Assembly (NCBI GenBank): GCA_016721115.1
Contig: JADKIW010000001.1
Location: 4,541,501 to 4,605,500, forward strand
DNA length: 64,000 bases
Direction of reading: 5' to 3'
Source: Candidatus Defluviilinea proxima
Lineage (GTDB): Bacteria; Chloroflexota; Anaerolineae; Anaerolineales; Villigracilaceae
Shown: positions 8,239-17,110 of the stretch, one piece after another
Layout of the letters: each line of letters starts with the position of its first letter
Position numbering within the stretch: the first letter of the stretch is position 1
Notes under the pieces: model-generated
Told to the model about the DNA's origin: nothing
Databases searched by the model: none
The model's input: only the letters and a program-made list of their open reading frames with translations
Position numbers and translations under genes: made by a program

Positions 8239-8456
8239 GCTTCACCTTCCACAGCTTCGACCTGTCCCTGTTGTTGCAGGATGGTCATCATGCGGGCAAT
8301 ATCACGCTTCAATATTCTTATGTGAGTGGTATCAGTCAACTGACCAGTCACTTGCTGAAAGCGTAACTTCATCAATTCTTCACGGGCATCAGAAAGCTTG
8401 GTTTCGATCTCGCCTGTGCTCATATTTCGCAACGCACTTGGTTTCATCGGCTTCAT
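8235..8456 (-). CDS. rpmC: 50S ribosomal protein L29
   Basis: Helical-hairpin protein at the polypeptide exit tunnel, near the docking site of trigger factor and SRP. The 73-residue product has the family pattern LRNMSTGEIETKLSDAREEL and LMKLRFQQVTGQL. The ATG at 8456 overlaps the rplP stop by 4 bases. A second ATG three codons later is possible. Confidence 0.96.
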   Translation of the reverse strand: MKPMKPSALRNMSTGEIETKLSDAREELMKLRFQQVTGQLTDTTHIRILKRDIARMMTILQQQGQVEAVEGEA

Positions 8457-8878
8457 GATTGATCTCCTGCATCAGTTCTCGACACGATCTTTGTTTTGAT
8501 CGAGAACTTATACTGGGCATTCTTGAGCGCCTGAAGAGCAGTCGCGGAATCTAAGCCACCTACTTCGAACATGATACGGCCCGGCTTGACTACAGCCACA
8601 TAATATTCAACATTACCTTTACCGGAACCCATACGAGTTTCGGGTGGTTTGTGAGTGAACGGCTTGGATGGGAAGATACGGATCCAAACCTTACCACGGC
8701 GCTTCATTTCTCGGACGATGGTCCTGCGTGCCGCTTCGATTTGACGGGCAGTCACCCATCCTGGCTCCAAAGCTTGCAAGCCAAACTCACCAAAACTTAC
8801 TTCTGCACCGCGAAGGGCTTTTCCCTTCATACGGCCGCGCATTTGCTTGCGCCACTTTACACGTTTAGGCATCAACAT
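8453..8878 (-). CDS. rplP: 50S ribosomal protein L16
   Basis: L16 contacts the A-site tRNA elbow near the peptidyl transferase centre. The product starts MLMPKRVKWRKQMRGRMKGK, the exact family start, and has WIRIFPSKPFTHKPPETRMG. I chose the ATG at 8878 (141 residues) over an in-frame codon 8 positions upstream, because homologues begin at MLMPK and AAGG lies ahead of it. It overlaps rpmC by 4 bases. Confidence 0.96.
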   Translation of the reverse strand: MLMPKRVKWRKQMRGRMKGKALRGAEVSFGEFGLQALEPGWVTARQIEAARRTIVREMKRRGKVWIRIFPSKPFTHKPPETRMGSGKGNVEYYVAVVKPGRIMFEVGGLDSATALQALKNAQYKFSIKTKIVSRTDAGDQS

Positions 8879-8914
8879 AATTTCATACCTTTCAGAATAC
8901 AACCTAGGCCGTGG

Positions 8915-9664
8915 CTATTCGCTCACGTAGACGCCTTCGGTCGCCTCCGCTTTTTCTTCAACTTCAGGAACAGCTTCACCTTTATAGACCCAGACTTTTA
9001 CACCGATCTGTCCATAGGTTGTGCTGGCTTCTGTTATGGCAAAATCCACATTGGCACGCAGAGTCTGCAAAGGCACACGGCCTTCACGCAACCAAACATC
9101 GCGAGACATTTCCGCTCCACCCAAGCGACCGCCCACCATGATCTTGATGCCTTGGGCGCCCTGCTTGATAGCCTGCTGAATGGCACGCTTCATGGCACGG
9201 CGGTACGCAATACGACGCTCAAGCTGATCGGCCACGTTCTTTGCCACCAGCATCGCATCAGTATCGGGAGAGGCAACTTCCTTAATATCGAGATCAACTT
9301 TCTTGCCGACAAGCGTCTCAAGGCTGGAACGAACCTTCTTGACACCCTCACCTTTACGACCGATCAAAATACCGGGCTTGGCAGTGTAGATCGCCACGCG
9401 GATCTTTCCGGGAAAGCGCTCAACTTCAACGCGGGATATACCAGCTTTACCGTTTCGTACGGTATCGGGTAATTCCTTGCGGAGTTCGCGGACATCAGCG
9501 CTCTTTGCCGCACCACCCTTGGATACAATTCCCAGCAACAAACTGCGAATTGCAAAATCCTGGTGTAATTGATTGCGGTACTGGGAGCCTTCTGCAAACC
9601 AGCGTCCCTGCCAACCCTGGTTAATTCCAAGGCGCATACCAATAGGATGAACTTTACGACCCAT
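8915..9664 (-). CDS. rpsC: 30S ribosomal protein S3
   Basis: S3 lines the mRNA entry channel and has helicase activity with S4 and S5. The 249-residue product starts MGRKVHPIGMRLGINQGWQG and has a KH domain (GILIGRKGEGVKKVRSSLE, residues about 82-100) and a C-terminal domain with LGGAEMSRDVWLREGRVPLQ. It ends with an acidic Glu/Ala-rich tail, a common variation. It lies 36 bases upstream of rplP and 20 bases after rplV. Confidence 0.98.
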   Translation of the reverse strand: MGRKVHPIGMRLGINQGWQGRWFAEGSQYRNQLHQDFAIRSLLLGIVSKGGAAKSADVRELRKELPDTVRNGKAGISRVEVERFPGKIRVAIYTAKPGILIGRKGEGVKKVRSSLETLVGKKVDLDIKEVASPDTDAMLVAKNVADQLERRIAYRRAMKRAIQQAIKQGAQGIKIMVGGRLGGAEMSRDVWLREGRVPLQTLRANVDFAITEASTTYGQIGVKVWVYKGEAVPEVEEKAEATEGVYVSE

Positions 9665-9684
9665 AATATCTCCTTCTCTCCCGG

Positions 9685-10026
9685 TTATGACCCACGCTCA
9701 CGCAGTACAACTGTGACGTGTGAACTGCGGCGCAATATCGGCTTGAAACGTCCGCGGGCACCAAAGCGGCGCCACTTGCGCGTGGTAGCTTCATTCGCAA
9801 AGATCTGTGCAACGTACAGATCATCACGACTGACGCCAAAGTTTTCCTCGGCATTCGCTACGGCAGATGCGAGTAGTTTTCGGACCGGCAATGCCGCGGC
9901 TTTGTTTACAAAGCGGAGCATTTCCAATGCGTCATTGGCATTCCTGCCGCGGACCAGGTCCACAACAAGACGTACCTTCTGCGCAGACATTGGGAGAGAA
10001 CGCAAATGTGCTTGAATATCATGCAT
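9685..10026 (-). CDS. rplV: 50S ribosomal protein L22
   Basis: L22 reaches with a long beta-hairpin into the polypeptide exit tunnel. The 113-residue product starts MHDIQAHLRSLPMSAQKVRL and has the hairpin region FANEATTRKWRRFGARGRFKP. The end is RRSSHVTVVLRERGS. It lies 18 bases after rpsS in S10-operon order. Confidence 0.97.
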   Translation of the reverse strand: MHDIQAHLRSLPMSAQKVRLVVDLVRGRNANDALEMLRFVNKAAALPVRKLLASAVANAEENFGVSRDDLYVAQIFANEATTRKWRRFGARGRFKPILRRSSHVTVVLRERGS

Positions 10027-10044
10027 GATTTTAACTCTCCTGCG

Positions 10045-10317
10045 TTACGCGGCTTTCTCAGCGGCCATGTGGCCGCGGAAAGTACGCGTCGGGGCAAATT
10101 CGCCCAATCGATGGCCGACCATATTCTCGGTAATATAGATCGGGACGTGTCGTCGTCCATCATGGACTGCAATGGTGTGTCCAACCATTTGGGGGAAGAT
10201 CACGCTTGCACGACTCCAAGTCCGCAAAACCTTCTTCTCACCTTTTTGGTTCATTGCTTCAACTCGTTTCAACAATTTGGGCTCAATGAAAGGGCCCTTT
10301 TTCAATGATCTTGACAT
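10045..10317 (-). CDS. rpsS: 30S ribosomal protein S19
   Basis: Head protein of the 30S that pairs with S13 near the A-site. The 90-residue product starts MSRSLKKGPFIEPKLLKRVE and has TWSRASVIFPQMVGHTIAVH and the end GEFAPTRTFRGHMAAEKAA, all typical. It lies 16 bases after rplB. Confidence 0.98.
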   Translation of the reverse strand: MSRSLKKGPFIEPKLLKRVEAMNQKGEKKVLRTWSRASVIFPQMVGHTIAVHDGRRHVPIYITENMVGHRLGEFAPTRTFRGHMAAEKAA

Positions 10318-10333
10318 ATCGTACCTCTACCTT

Positions 10334-11170
10334 TTAGCGGCTCTTCTTGCTGCGACGACGAACAATATATTGATCGGTCTTCTTATTGCGACGCGTCTTG
10401 TAACCCAATGTGGGCTTACCCCACGGGCTTTTCGGACCAGGCAAACCAATCGGTTGACGTCCTTCACCACCACCATGTGGATGGTCGCGTGGTGTCATCG
10501 CGGAACCGCGGACTGTCGGGCGAATACCCAAGTGGCGTTTGCGCCCGGCTTTACCAAGTTTCACATTTCCATGATCGAGGTTGCCAACCTGGCCAATGGT
10601 GGCGTAACAGGTCTGGCGGATCAAGCGAACTTCACCAGAGGGCATACGAATTTGGGCAAAGTCGCCTTCTTTTGCAAGCAACTGAGCCGAACCACCAGCT
10701 GAACGAACTAGCTGGCCACCGCGCCCTTCGTGAACTTCAATGTTGTGGATCAGAGTACCCACAGGGATACTCGAAATCGGAAGCGAATTACCAGAACGTA
10801 TTTCAACTCCAGGACCCGACACAATTGTGTCACCAACTTTTAAGTCGAGCGGAGCGATAATATAACGTTTTTCGCCATCTACATAATTGAGCAACGCCAA
10901 GCGAGCAGTGCGGTTGGGATCGTACTCAATAGCCGCAACCTTGGCAGGAATATTGTGCTTATCCCGTTTGAAATCCACAATACGGATGAAGCGACGATGT
11001 CCACCACCGCGATGGCGAACAGTAACGCGTCCATGAGCATTGCGGCCACCGCTCTTGCGCAAGGATACAAGCAGAGAGCGCTCAGGCGTGGACTTTGTGA
11101 TCTCATCGAATGTGTAACCGGTCATCCCACGGGTGCCCGGAGTTACCGGTTTATATTTTTTTACAGGCAT
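10334..11170 (-). CDS. rplB: 50S ribosomal protein L2
   Basis: Primary 23S rRNA-binding protein close to the peptidyl transferase centre and bridge B7b. The 278-residue product starts MPVKKYKPVTPGTRGMTGYT and has GRNAHGRVTVRHRGGGHRR and the highly conserved loop RGSAMTPRDHPHGGGEGRQP containing the essential His. The basic end YIVRRRSKKSR is normal. It overlaps the rplW stop by 1 base. Confidence 0.98.
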   Translation of the reverse strand: MPVKKYKPVTPGTRGMTGYTFDEITKSTPERSLLVSLRKSGGRNAHGRVTVRHRGGGHRRFIRIVDFKRDKHNIPAKVAAIEYDPNRTARLALLNYVDGEKRYIIAPLDLKVGDTIVSGPGVEIRSGNSLPISSIPVGTLIHNIEVHEGRGGQLVRSAGGSAQLLAKEGDFAQIRMPSGEVRLIRQTCYATIGQVGNLDHGNVKLGKAGRKRHLGIRPTVRGSAMTPRDHPHGGGEGRQPIGLPGPKSPWGKPTLGYKTRRNKKTDQYIVRRRSKKSR

Positions 11171-11472
11171 TACTGCACCCCTTCAAATATAGGTAGGGTT
11201 TGTCCCTCAGCCAATGTAATGATCGCCTTTTTGAAAGCTGGCTTGCGAATGGACATGCGGCGGCTTCGTAAACGACGACCACGTTTCGCAGGGACATTGA
11301 TGATGTTTACTTGTTCCACACGAACATCGTAAAGGGTTTCAATTGCATCCTTTACCTGTGTGCGTGTGGCAGTACTCGCAATAACAAATGAATACTGATT
11401 CAACTTGCCGGACTGATAACTGGATTTTTCCGTGACAAGCGGACGACGAAGGATTTCGTAAATGATACTCAT
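11170..11472 (-). CDS. rplW: 50S ribosomal protein L23
   Basis: Exit-tunnel protein and main ribosomal dock of trigger factor and SRP. The 100-residue product starts MSIIYEILRRPLVTEKSSYQ and has VKDAIETLYDVRVEQVNIIN plus the basic loop KRGRRLRSRRMSIRKPAFKK. It ends with the rim residues TLPIFEGVQ. It lies 12 bases after rplD. Confidence 0.97.
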   Translation of the reverse strand: MSIIYEILRRPLVTEKSSYQSGKLNQYSFVIASTATRTQVKDAIETLYDVRVEQVNIINVPAKRGRRLRSRRMSIRKPAFKKAIITLAEGQTLPIFEGVQ

Positions 11473-11484
11473 GTGCTTGTCTCC

Positions 11485-12114
11485 TTAACCAAGGTTCGCC
11501 ACAAGGGCATCAAGCGCCTTGACCGGTAGAATCAGTTTGTCAAACCCAAGCAAATCGCGGATATTCAGGTAACTCGCCAACAACACTTTTGTGTTATCCA
11601 GATTGTCTGACGAGCGCATGGCGACATCGTAAGATTGGTCTTTCACTGGCATAAGAATAAGCGCCGTTGAAGTTCCTACAAGGCCGGAGAGAGCAGTTGC
11701 CATCACGCGCGTTTTGGCTTCATCCAATTTCAATTCATCGACCAAAACAATACCAGCATCAGCAAATTTGGCTGAAAGAGCAGACCGCAGTGCAGCTTTT
11801 CGCATCTTTTTGGGCATGCGCTGTTCATAACTGCGAGGGTGCGGGGTATGAATACGACCACCACCTACAAACTGAGCAGCACGGCGCGAACCCTGACGAG
11901 CACGGCCAGTGCCTTTTTGCTTGTAAGGCTTAGCGCCACCACCTGCAACTTCGCCACGCACCTTGGTCTCATGTGTACCAAGACGGGCATTTGCCAGCTG
12001 GCGGATATAAGCCTGGTGCATCAAATCAACATTAATAGGGGCTTCAAAGATCGCGGACGGGAGTTCCATCTCGCTAACCTTTTTACCTTCCATATTCAAC
12101 ACATCTAATTTCAT
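11485..12114 (-). CDS. rplD: 50S ribosomal protein L4
   Basis: L4 reaches into the exit tunnel. In E. coli it also represses the S10 operon by attenuation. The product (about 209 residues) begins MKLDVLNMEGKKVSEMELP and has the tunnel-loop motif KPYKQKGTGRARQGSRRAAQ and VGGGRIHTPHPRSYEQRMPK. I prefer the ATG at 12114, with AAGG 6 bases ahead and a GGAG a little further. An ATG at 12129 has its purine run too close. Confidence 0.96.
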   Translation of the reverse strand: MKLDVLNMEGKKVSEMELPSAIFEAPINVDLMHQAYIRQLANARLGTHETKVRGEVAGGGAKPYKQKGTGRARQGSRRAAQFVGGGRIHTPHPRSYEQRMPKKMRKAALRSALSAKFADAGIVLVDELKLDEAKTRVMATALSGLVGTSTALILMPVKDQSYDVAMRSSDNLDNTKVLLASYLNIRDLLGFDKLILPVKALDALVANLG

Positions 12115-12142
12115 AATACCTTGCTCCATTTCCTCTCGACGC

Positions 12143-12769
12143 CTATTGCTTGCGCGCTTCCTTGATCAGGACCAAGCCACCTTTTCCACCAGGCACTGCA
12201 CCTTTAATGCCAAGCAGATTGCGCTCAGAATCGATCATAACGATTTTCAGCGCCTGCACGGTTACCCGGTCAGTACCCATGTGACCAGCACCACGAGCGC
12301 CTTTATAAACACGCCCTGGAGTAGTGCCTGAACCACGGGAACCCGGCGCACGGTGGCGATCAGATTGACCATGAGTTTTCTTGCCGCCAGCAAAATGATG
12401 TCTCTTTACCCCGCCCGCAAAGCCCTTACCCTTGCTGGTACCAATAACGTCCACACGCTCGCCAACAGAAAAGACCTCAACTGTCAGCTTATCACCTACG
12501 TTTACGGCTTCTTTTGAACGGAACTCCCGCAAGAAACGCATGGGAGTCAGGTTGTTAGAATTGAGGTGTCCCAATTCTCCACCAGTCAAACGCTTAGGGT
12601 GAACTTCGCCAAACCCAAGTTGTATCGCTGTATAGCCATCCTTTTCAGGATTGCGAACCTGGGTAACGAAACATGGCCCAGCTTCGATGATCGTCACAGG
12701 TTGTGCGACGCCTTGCTCATCGAAGATCTGGGTCATGCCGATCTTCTTTCCAATAAGCCCTTTCAACAT
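12143..12769 (-). CDS. rplC: 50S ribosomal protein L3
   Basis: One of the two assembly initiator proteins of the 50S, with a loop near the peptidyl transferase centre. The 208-residue product starts MLKGLIGKKIGMTQIFDEQG and has KGKGFAGGVKRHHFAGGKKT and the loop DRHRAPGSRGSGTTPGRVYK, whose Gln/Arg region is the target of PrmB methylation in E. coli. AAGGAG stands ahead of the ATG. The leader of about 200 bases before it is described separately. Confidence 0.98.
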   Translation of the reverse strand: MLKGLIGKKIGMTQIFDEQGVAQPVTIIEAGPCFVTQVRNPEKDGYTAIQLGFGEVHPKRLTGGELGHLNSNNLTPMRFLREFRSKEAVNVGDKLTVEVFSVGERVDVIGTSKGKGFAGGVKRHHFAGGKKTHGQSDRHRAPGSRGSGTTPGRVYKGARGAGHMGTDRVTVQALKIVMIDSERNLLGIKGAVPGGKGGLVLIKEARKQ

Positions 12770-12859
12770 ACTCGGTTTTCTCCTTCAAAAAATATTTATT
12801 GAGACTGCCAACCTGGGCTTAGGTTGCATCATCTCCGGGCAGCGCAGTCAAATGGTCCC

Positions 12860-12887
12860 GCGGGATGTTTTATGTGTGTGATCCCGC
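12860..12887. promoter_or_regulatory. hairpin 2 in rpsJ-rplC spacer
   Basis: GCGGGAT and ATCCCGC form a 7-bp perfect stem around a 14-base loop. It lies in the 197-base spacer between rpsJ and rplC, downstream of a stronger hairpin at 12917-12953 in the direction of transcription, and about 90 bases ahead of rplC. Such a long spacer is unusual inside an S10 operon. A cis-regulatory leader for rplC is an inference. Confidence 0.4.
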
Positions 12888-12916
12888 ACAGGTACCTTTC
12901 TTACGCTGTCGAAATT

Positions 12917-12953
12917 CGAGAGTAGAGATTTGTTTTGTGGGTCTCTACTCTCG
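12917..12953 (-). terminator. long hairpin after rpsJ (attenuator-like)
   Basis: The arms at 12917-12928 and 12942-12953 form a perfect 12-bp stem (CGAGAGTAGAGA) with a 13-base loop, 13 bases after the rpsJ stop. The bases that follow on the transcript are AATTTCG, which is not a strong T-run. It may act as a weak terminator, attenuator or RNA processing site that lowers or separates expression of rplC and the genes after it. Confidence 0.5.
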
Positions 12954-12966
12954 CTTGACGACCAAT

Positions 12967-13275
12967 TTAAATTTTTATTTCGATATCCACACCTGCAGGC
13001 AGGTTAAGGCGCATCAACATATCAATTGTTTTTGAGTCCGGGTCAAGCACATCAATCAAGCGATTGTGTGTGCGGATCTCAAAATGCTCGTGCGAGTCCT
13101 TGTCTATGAATGTCGAGCGCCGTATTGTAAACCGTTCAGTACGAGTTGGCAAGGGTACGGGGCCCACAACATGGGCTCCACTTCGTTCAGCAGTTTCAAC
13201 GATCCGCTTCGCGGATTGGTCAAGAACACGATGATCATAAGCCTTGAGGCGAATACGGATTTTTTGCTTCGTCAT
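12967..13275 (-). CDS. rpsJ: 30S ribosomal protein S10
   Basis: S10 is a head protein of the 30S and, as NusE, also a partner of NusB and NusG in antitermination. The 102-residue product starts MTKQKIRIRLKAYDHRVLDQ and has GPVPLPTRTERFTIRRSTFI and the family end LNLPAGVDIEIKI. It follows tuf by 8 bases, the str-to-S10 junction common to many bacteria. Confidence 0.98.
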   Translation of the reverse strand: MTKQKIRIRLKAYDHRVLDQSAKRIVETAERSGAHVVGPVPLPTRTERFTIRRSTFIDKDSHEHFEIRTHNRLIDVLDPDSKTIDMLMRLNLPAGVDIEIKI

Positions 13276-13283
13276 GCCTGCAC

Positions 13284-14483
13284 CTATTCAATGATTTTGG
13301 TAACGACACCCGCACCGACGGTCAGACCGCCTTCACGGATGGCGAACTTTGAACCCTGTTCCAACGCCACAGGCACAATCAGTTCCACTGTCAGGTTCAC
13401 ATTGTCACCCGGCATCACCATCTCGACACCTTCCGGCAATGCGATGTTCCCTGTCACATCCATTGTGCGGATGTAGAACTGCGGTCGATATCCGCTGAAG
13501 AATGCCTTGTGGCGACCACCCTCTTCCTTCTTCAACACGTACACTTCCGCCAGGAATTTCTTGTGCGGTGTCACGCTACCAGGCTTTACCAACACCTGTC
13601 CACGTTCCACATCGTCACGCTCGATACCGCGAAGGAGGATACCAGCATTGTCGCCAGCCACCGCTTCGTCCAGTTCCTTGTGGAACATTTCGACGCCCGG
13701 TGATGACGGAGGATTTCGTCTCGCGTAAACCTACGATTTCGATCGGGTCGCCCTTCTTGGCCATACCACGATCCACACGTCCAGTCACGACCGTTCCGCG
13801 TCCCTTGATCGAGAACACGTCTTCTACGGCCATCATGAACGGCTTGTCTGTTTCACGCTTCGGTTCGGGGATGTACTCATCCACCACGCGAAGGAGTTCT
13901 TTGATGCATTCGTATTCGGGGGCATTTGGGTCAGTGCTGGCGCTGTCCAAGGCGATCTTGGCTGAACCACGTACGATCGGGGTGGTGTCGCCGGGAAGCC
14001 GTAGCTGCTCAACAGTTCGCGCAGTTCCAGTTCCACCAGTTCCAACAGTTCAGGATCGTCCATCTGATCCACTTTGTTCAAGAAGACCACGATGCTCGGC
14101 ACTTCCACCTGGCGAGCCAACAACACGTGTTCACGTGTTTGGGGCATCGGACCATCGGGGGCGGCCACAACCAAGATGGCACCATCTACCTGCGCGGCGC
14201 CGGTGATCATGTTCTTGATGTAGTCACGGTGTCCGGGCATGTCGACGTGGGCATAGTGGCGCTTGGCCGTCTGGTATTCCACGTGGGCGATGTTGATCGT
14301 GATACCGCGTGCTTTTTCTTCCGGCGCGTTGTCGATTTGGTCGTAGGCACGAAATTCTGCGTTGCCCATCAACCCTGATACTTTTGTGATCGCAGCCGTT
14401 AATGTCGTCTTCCCATGGTCGATGTGTCCCATGGTCCCTACATTCAAGTGCGGCTTGCTCCTGTCAAATTTTTCCTTCGCCAT
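13284..14483 (-). pseudogene. tuf: elongation factor Tu, two compensating frameshifts
   Basis: EF-Tu brings aminoacyl-tRNA to the ribosome. The full span is 1200 bases (399 codons plus stop), exactly the family length. The start frame gives MAKEKFDRSKPHLNVGTMGH with the P-loop GHIDHGKT, DMPGH and NKVD. One base is missing in the CCCGG run at about 13991-13995 (after ELLSSYGFP). One base is extra in the GGG run at about 13696-13698 (after SSVITG). The roughly 99 codons in between read correctly in the shifted frame (DSASTDPNAPEYECIKELL), and the last 134 codons return to the first frame. EF-Tu is essential, so a sequence or assembly error, or a second intact copy, is more likely than decay. 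A good ribosome binding site (AAGGAG) precedes the ATG. Confidence 0.9.
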
Positions 14484-14518
14484 TGATGATCTCCTTATTT
14501 ATCCAAAAAAGAAATATA

Positions 14519-16588
14519 TTATTTTAGTAATTCCTGCGCAACTGACTGAGAAACAGGCGCATAGTGGTCAAATTCCATACTGAAAACACCACGTCCCTGT
14601 GTAGCAGAACGAAGCTGGGTAGCATAACCGAACATTTCAGCCAACGGAACCATGGCGCGTATGGCCTGTGCATTACCAGGGCGAACATCCATGCCTTGGA
14701 TCAAACCGCGACGACCATTGAGTTGTCCCATCACATCACCAAGATATTCTTCTGGAACAACAACTTCAACTTTCATCATAGGTTCAAGCAAAATGGGATT
14801 TCCTTTTTGCACACCTTCCTTGAAACCAATGGATGCAGCAAGTTTGAAGGCCATTTCGCTTGAGTCAACCTCATGGAATGAACCATCGAACAATGTGATT
14901 TTCAAGTCAACAACTGGATATCCGGCCAACACACCGTTTTCAGCCGCCTCTTTGAAACCCTTTTCAACTGGTCCAATATACTCTTTGGGGATTGAACCAC
15001 CTACGATCTTATTCTCAAATACCACACCGCTACCACGTTCACCCGGCTCAAGGGAGAACACCACGTGACCATACTGACCCTTACCGCCAGATTGTTTCGC
15101 GTACTTGTAATTTACTTCTTTTACGGGCTTGGTAATCGATTCACGGTATGATACGCGCGGGGCACCGACATTTGCCTGCACCTTGAACTCGCGTAAAAGA
15201 CGATCCACAATAATATCAAGATGAAGTTCACCCATACCACGAATGATGGTTTGGGCAGTGTTCTCGTCTGAATTAACGCGGAACGTCGGATCTTCTTCAG
15301 CTAACTTGCGAAGAGCCTCCCCCATTTTTTCCTGATCGGCAGAGCTTTTAGGTTCAATAGCAATAGAGATTACCGGCTCAGGGAATGAAATGCTTTCCAA
15401 GGTGAGAGCTTTGGTATCACACAAAGTGTCACCAGTGAAGCTATCTTTGAAACCAAGAACCGCACCAATATCACCCGCACGAATCTCGGTGATGTCTTCA
15501 CGGGAATCCGCGTGCATACGAATTAAGCGGCCGATTCTTTCTTTTCGGCCTTTGGTACTATTTTGAACGGTCTGACCCTGGCTCAAAACACCAGAGTAAA
15601 TACGAACATAAGCGAGACGACCTACATACGGATCCGTCACGATCTTGAAAACCAGAGCGCTCAACGGGGAGTCGTCTTGGGCCGCAAGTTCAAACTCATT
15701 TTCTAGGTTACCGGGTTCTGTTGCCTTAATTGTTGGCTTATCAGCCGGGGAAGGCAAATAATCAATAACTGCATCCAGCATAACCTGAACACCTTTATTT
15801 TTTAAGGAAGAACCGCAAAATACCGGGGCACATTTTGTTGCCAAAACTCCCTTGCGGAGTGCTGCCTTCAATTCATCAACACTGATTTCCTGAGCTTCCA
15901 GGAATTTCATGGTCAATTCATCGTCAAGCTCTGCAATCTTCTCAACCATTTTGGCACGAGCTTCTTCAGCTTGTTGTTTCAAGTCAGCGGGAATCTCGAT
16001 GCTTTTGGGTTCTTTACCAAGATCATCTTCCCAGACCCAAGCCTTCATTGTTAGAAGGTCAACCATGCCTTTGAATGTAGCTTCAAAACCGATAGGAATT
16101 TGCATAGCAATCGGGTTGGCACCCAGCCGGTCGACGATCGTATCAATCGTCCGTTCGTAAGAGGCGCCAACTCGGTCCATTTTATTGACAAAACAGATGC
16201 GAGGAACACCATAACGATCAGCTTGACGCCAAACAGTTTCTGACTGAGGCTCCACACCCTGCACAGCATCAAAAACAACAACGCCACCATCCAGCACGCG
16301 CAATGAACGCTGAACCTCGGCAGTGAAATCGATATGTCCCGGGGTATCGATGATGTTGATTTGGTATCCCTTCCATTCGGCCGAAACAGCCGCGGAAACA
16401 ATGGTGATACCACGTTCACGTTCCTGCACCATCCAGTCAGTAACTGTAGTGCCATCATCTACGGAACCAATACGATGTGTCATGCCGGTATAGAACATAA
16501 TACGCTCGGTAGTTGTCGTTTTACCGGCGTCAATATGGGCTATGATTCCAATATTTCTATATTTTTCAAGCGGATATTCGCGTGCCAT
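14519..16588 (-). CDS. fusA: elongation factor G
   Basis: Ribosomal translocase GTPase, 689 residues, normal length. The G domain has AHIDAGKTTTTERI (P-loop), the switch region near RGITI, DTPGHIDF and NKMDRVGA. Later come domain II, domain III and domain IV (the SGGKGQYGHVVF motif) and domain V (GDVMGQLNGRRGLIQGMD). It lies between rpsG and tuf with 34- to 35-base gaps, in str-operon order. Confidence 0.98.
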   Translation of the reverse strand: MAREYPLEKYRNIGIIAHIDAGKTTTTERIMFYTGMTHRIGSVDDGTTVTDWMVQERERGITIVSAAVSAEWKGYQINIIDTPGHIDFTAEVQRSLRVLDGGVVVFDAVQGVEPQSETVWRQADRYGVPRICFVNKMDRVGASYERTIDTIVDRLGANPIAMQIPIGFEATFKGMVDLLTMKAWVWEDDLGKEPKSIEIPADLKQQAEEARAKMVEKIAELDDELTMKFLEAQEISVDELKAALRKGVLATKCAPVFCGSSLKNKGVQVMLDAVIDYLPSPADKPTIKATEPGNLENEFELAAQDDSPLSALVFKIVTDPYVGRLAYVRIYSGVLSQGQTVQNSTKGRKERIGRLIRMHADSREDITEIRAGDIGAVLGFKDSFTGDTLCDTKALTLESISFPEPVISIAIEPKSSADQEKMGEALRKLAEEDPTFRVNSDENTAQTIIRGMGELHLDIIVDRLLREFKVQANVGAPRVSYRESITKPVKEVNYKYAKQSGGKGQYGHVVFSLEPGERGSGVVFENKIVGGSIPKEYIGPVEKGFKEAAENGVLAGYPVVDLKITLFDGSFHEVDSSEMAFKLAASIGFKEGVQKGNPILLEPMMKVEVVVPEEYLGDVMGQLNGRRGLIQGMDVRPGNAQAIRAMVPLAEMFGYATQLRSATQGRGVFSMEFDHYAPVSQSVAQELLK

Positions 16589-16622
16589 GCTTTTACAGAC
16601 CTAACCTATCAATTTATGATTA

Positions 16623-17090
16623 TTAAACACGATAATGTGAGAATGCGCGGTTGGCTTCAGCCATTTTATGGGTTTCATCACGCTTGCGGATGGCCGCACC
16701 CGTTTCATTGGAAGCATCAATAAGTTCAGACGCCAATTTATCTGGGAAAGATTTCCCAGCGCGCTCGCGGGTTGCGGATAAAATCCAACGGATCGCCAGG
16801 GTTGTGCGGCGATCTGATGATACTTCCATAGGAACTTGGTACGTTGCACCACCCACACGGCGAGGGCGAACTTCCATCACCGGGGAAACGTTCTTGAGAG
16901 CAGTATCAAAAACGTCTATAGCATTTTTGCCAGTGCGTTCTTTGACCAAATCCAAAGCATCATAGACAAGCCTTGTCGCAACGCTTCTCTTACCCTGCTT
17001 CAATACATGTTGCATCAAAGTTTTGAGGTTGATGCTGTTATAACGGACATCGGGAATTAATTCCCGCTTTTCGGGTTTTGCTCTACGCAT
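16623..17090 (-). CDS. rpsG: 30S ribosomal protein S7
   Basis: Primary binder of the 3' domain of 16S rRNA, at the mRNA exit. The 155-residue product starts MRRAKPEKRELIPDVRYNSI and has VSPVMEVRPRRVGGATYQVP, the family core. The end AEANRAFSHYRV is typical. It lies 20 bases after rpsL and 34 bases before fusA. Confidence 0.98.
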   Translation of the reverse strand: MRRAKPEKRELIPDVRYNSINLKTLMQHVLKQGKRSVATRLVYDALDLVKERTGKNAIDVFDTALKNVSPVMEVRPRRVGGATYQVPMEVSSDRRTTLAIRWILSATRERAGKSFPDKLASELIDASNETGAAIRKRDETHKMAEANRAFSHYRV

Positions 17091-17110
17091 TCTTTAATTC
17101 TCCATCAAAA

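Noticed and set aside
13833..14483. A separate truncated EF-Tu protein of 216 residues
   Set aside because: The rest of EF-Tu follows in the correct order after one-base shifts. One broken gene explains the data better than several small ones.
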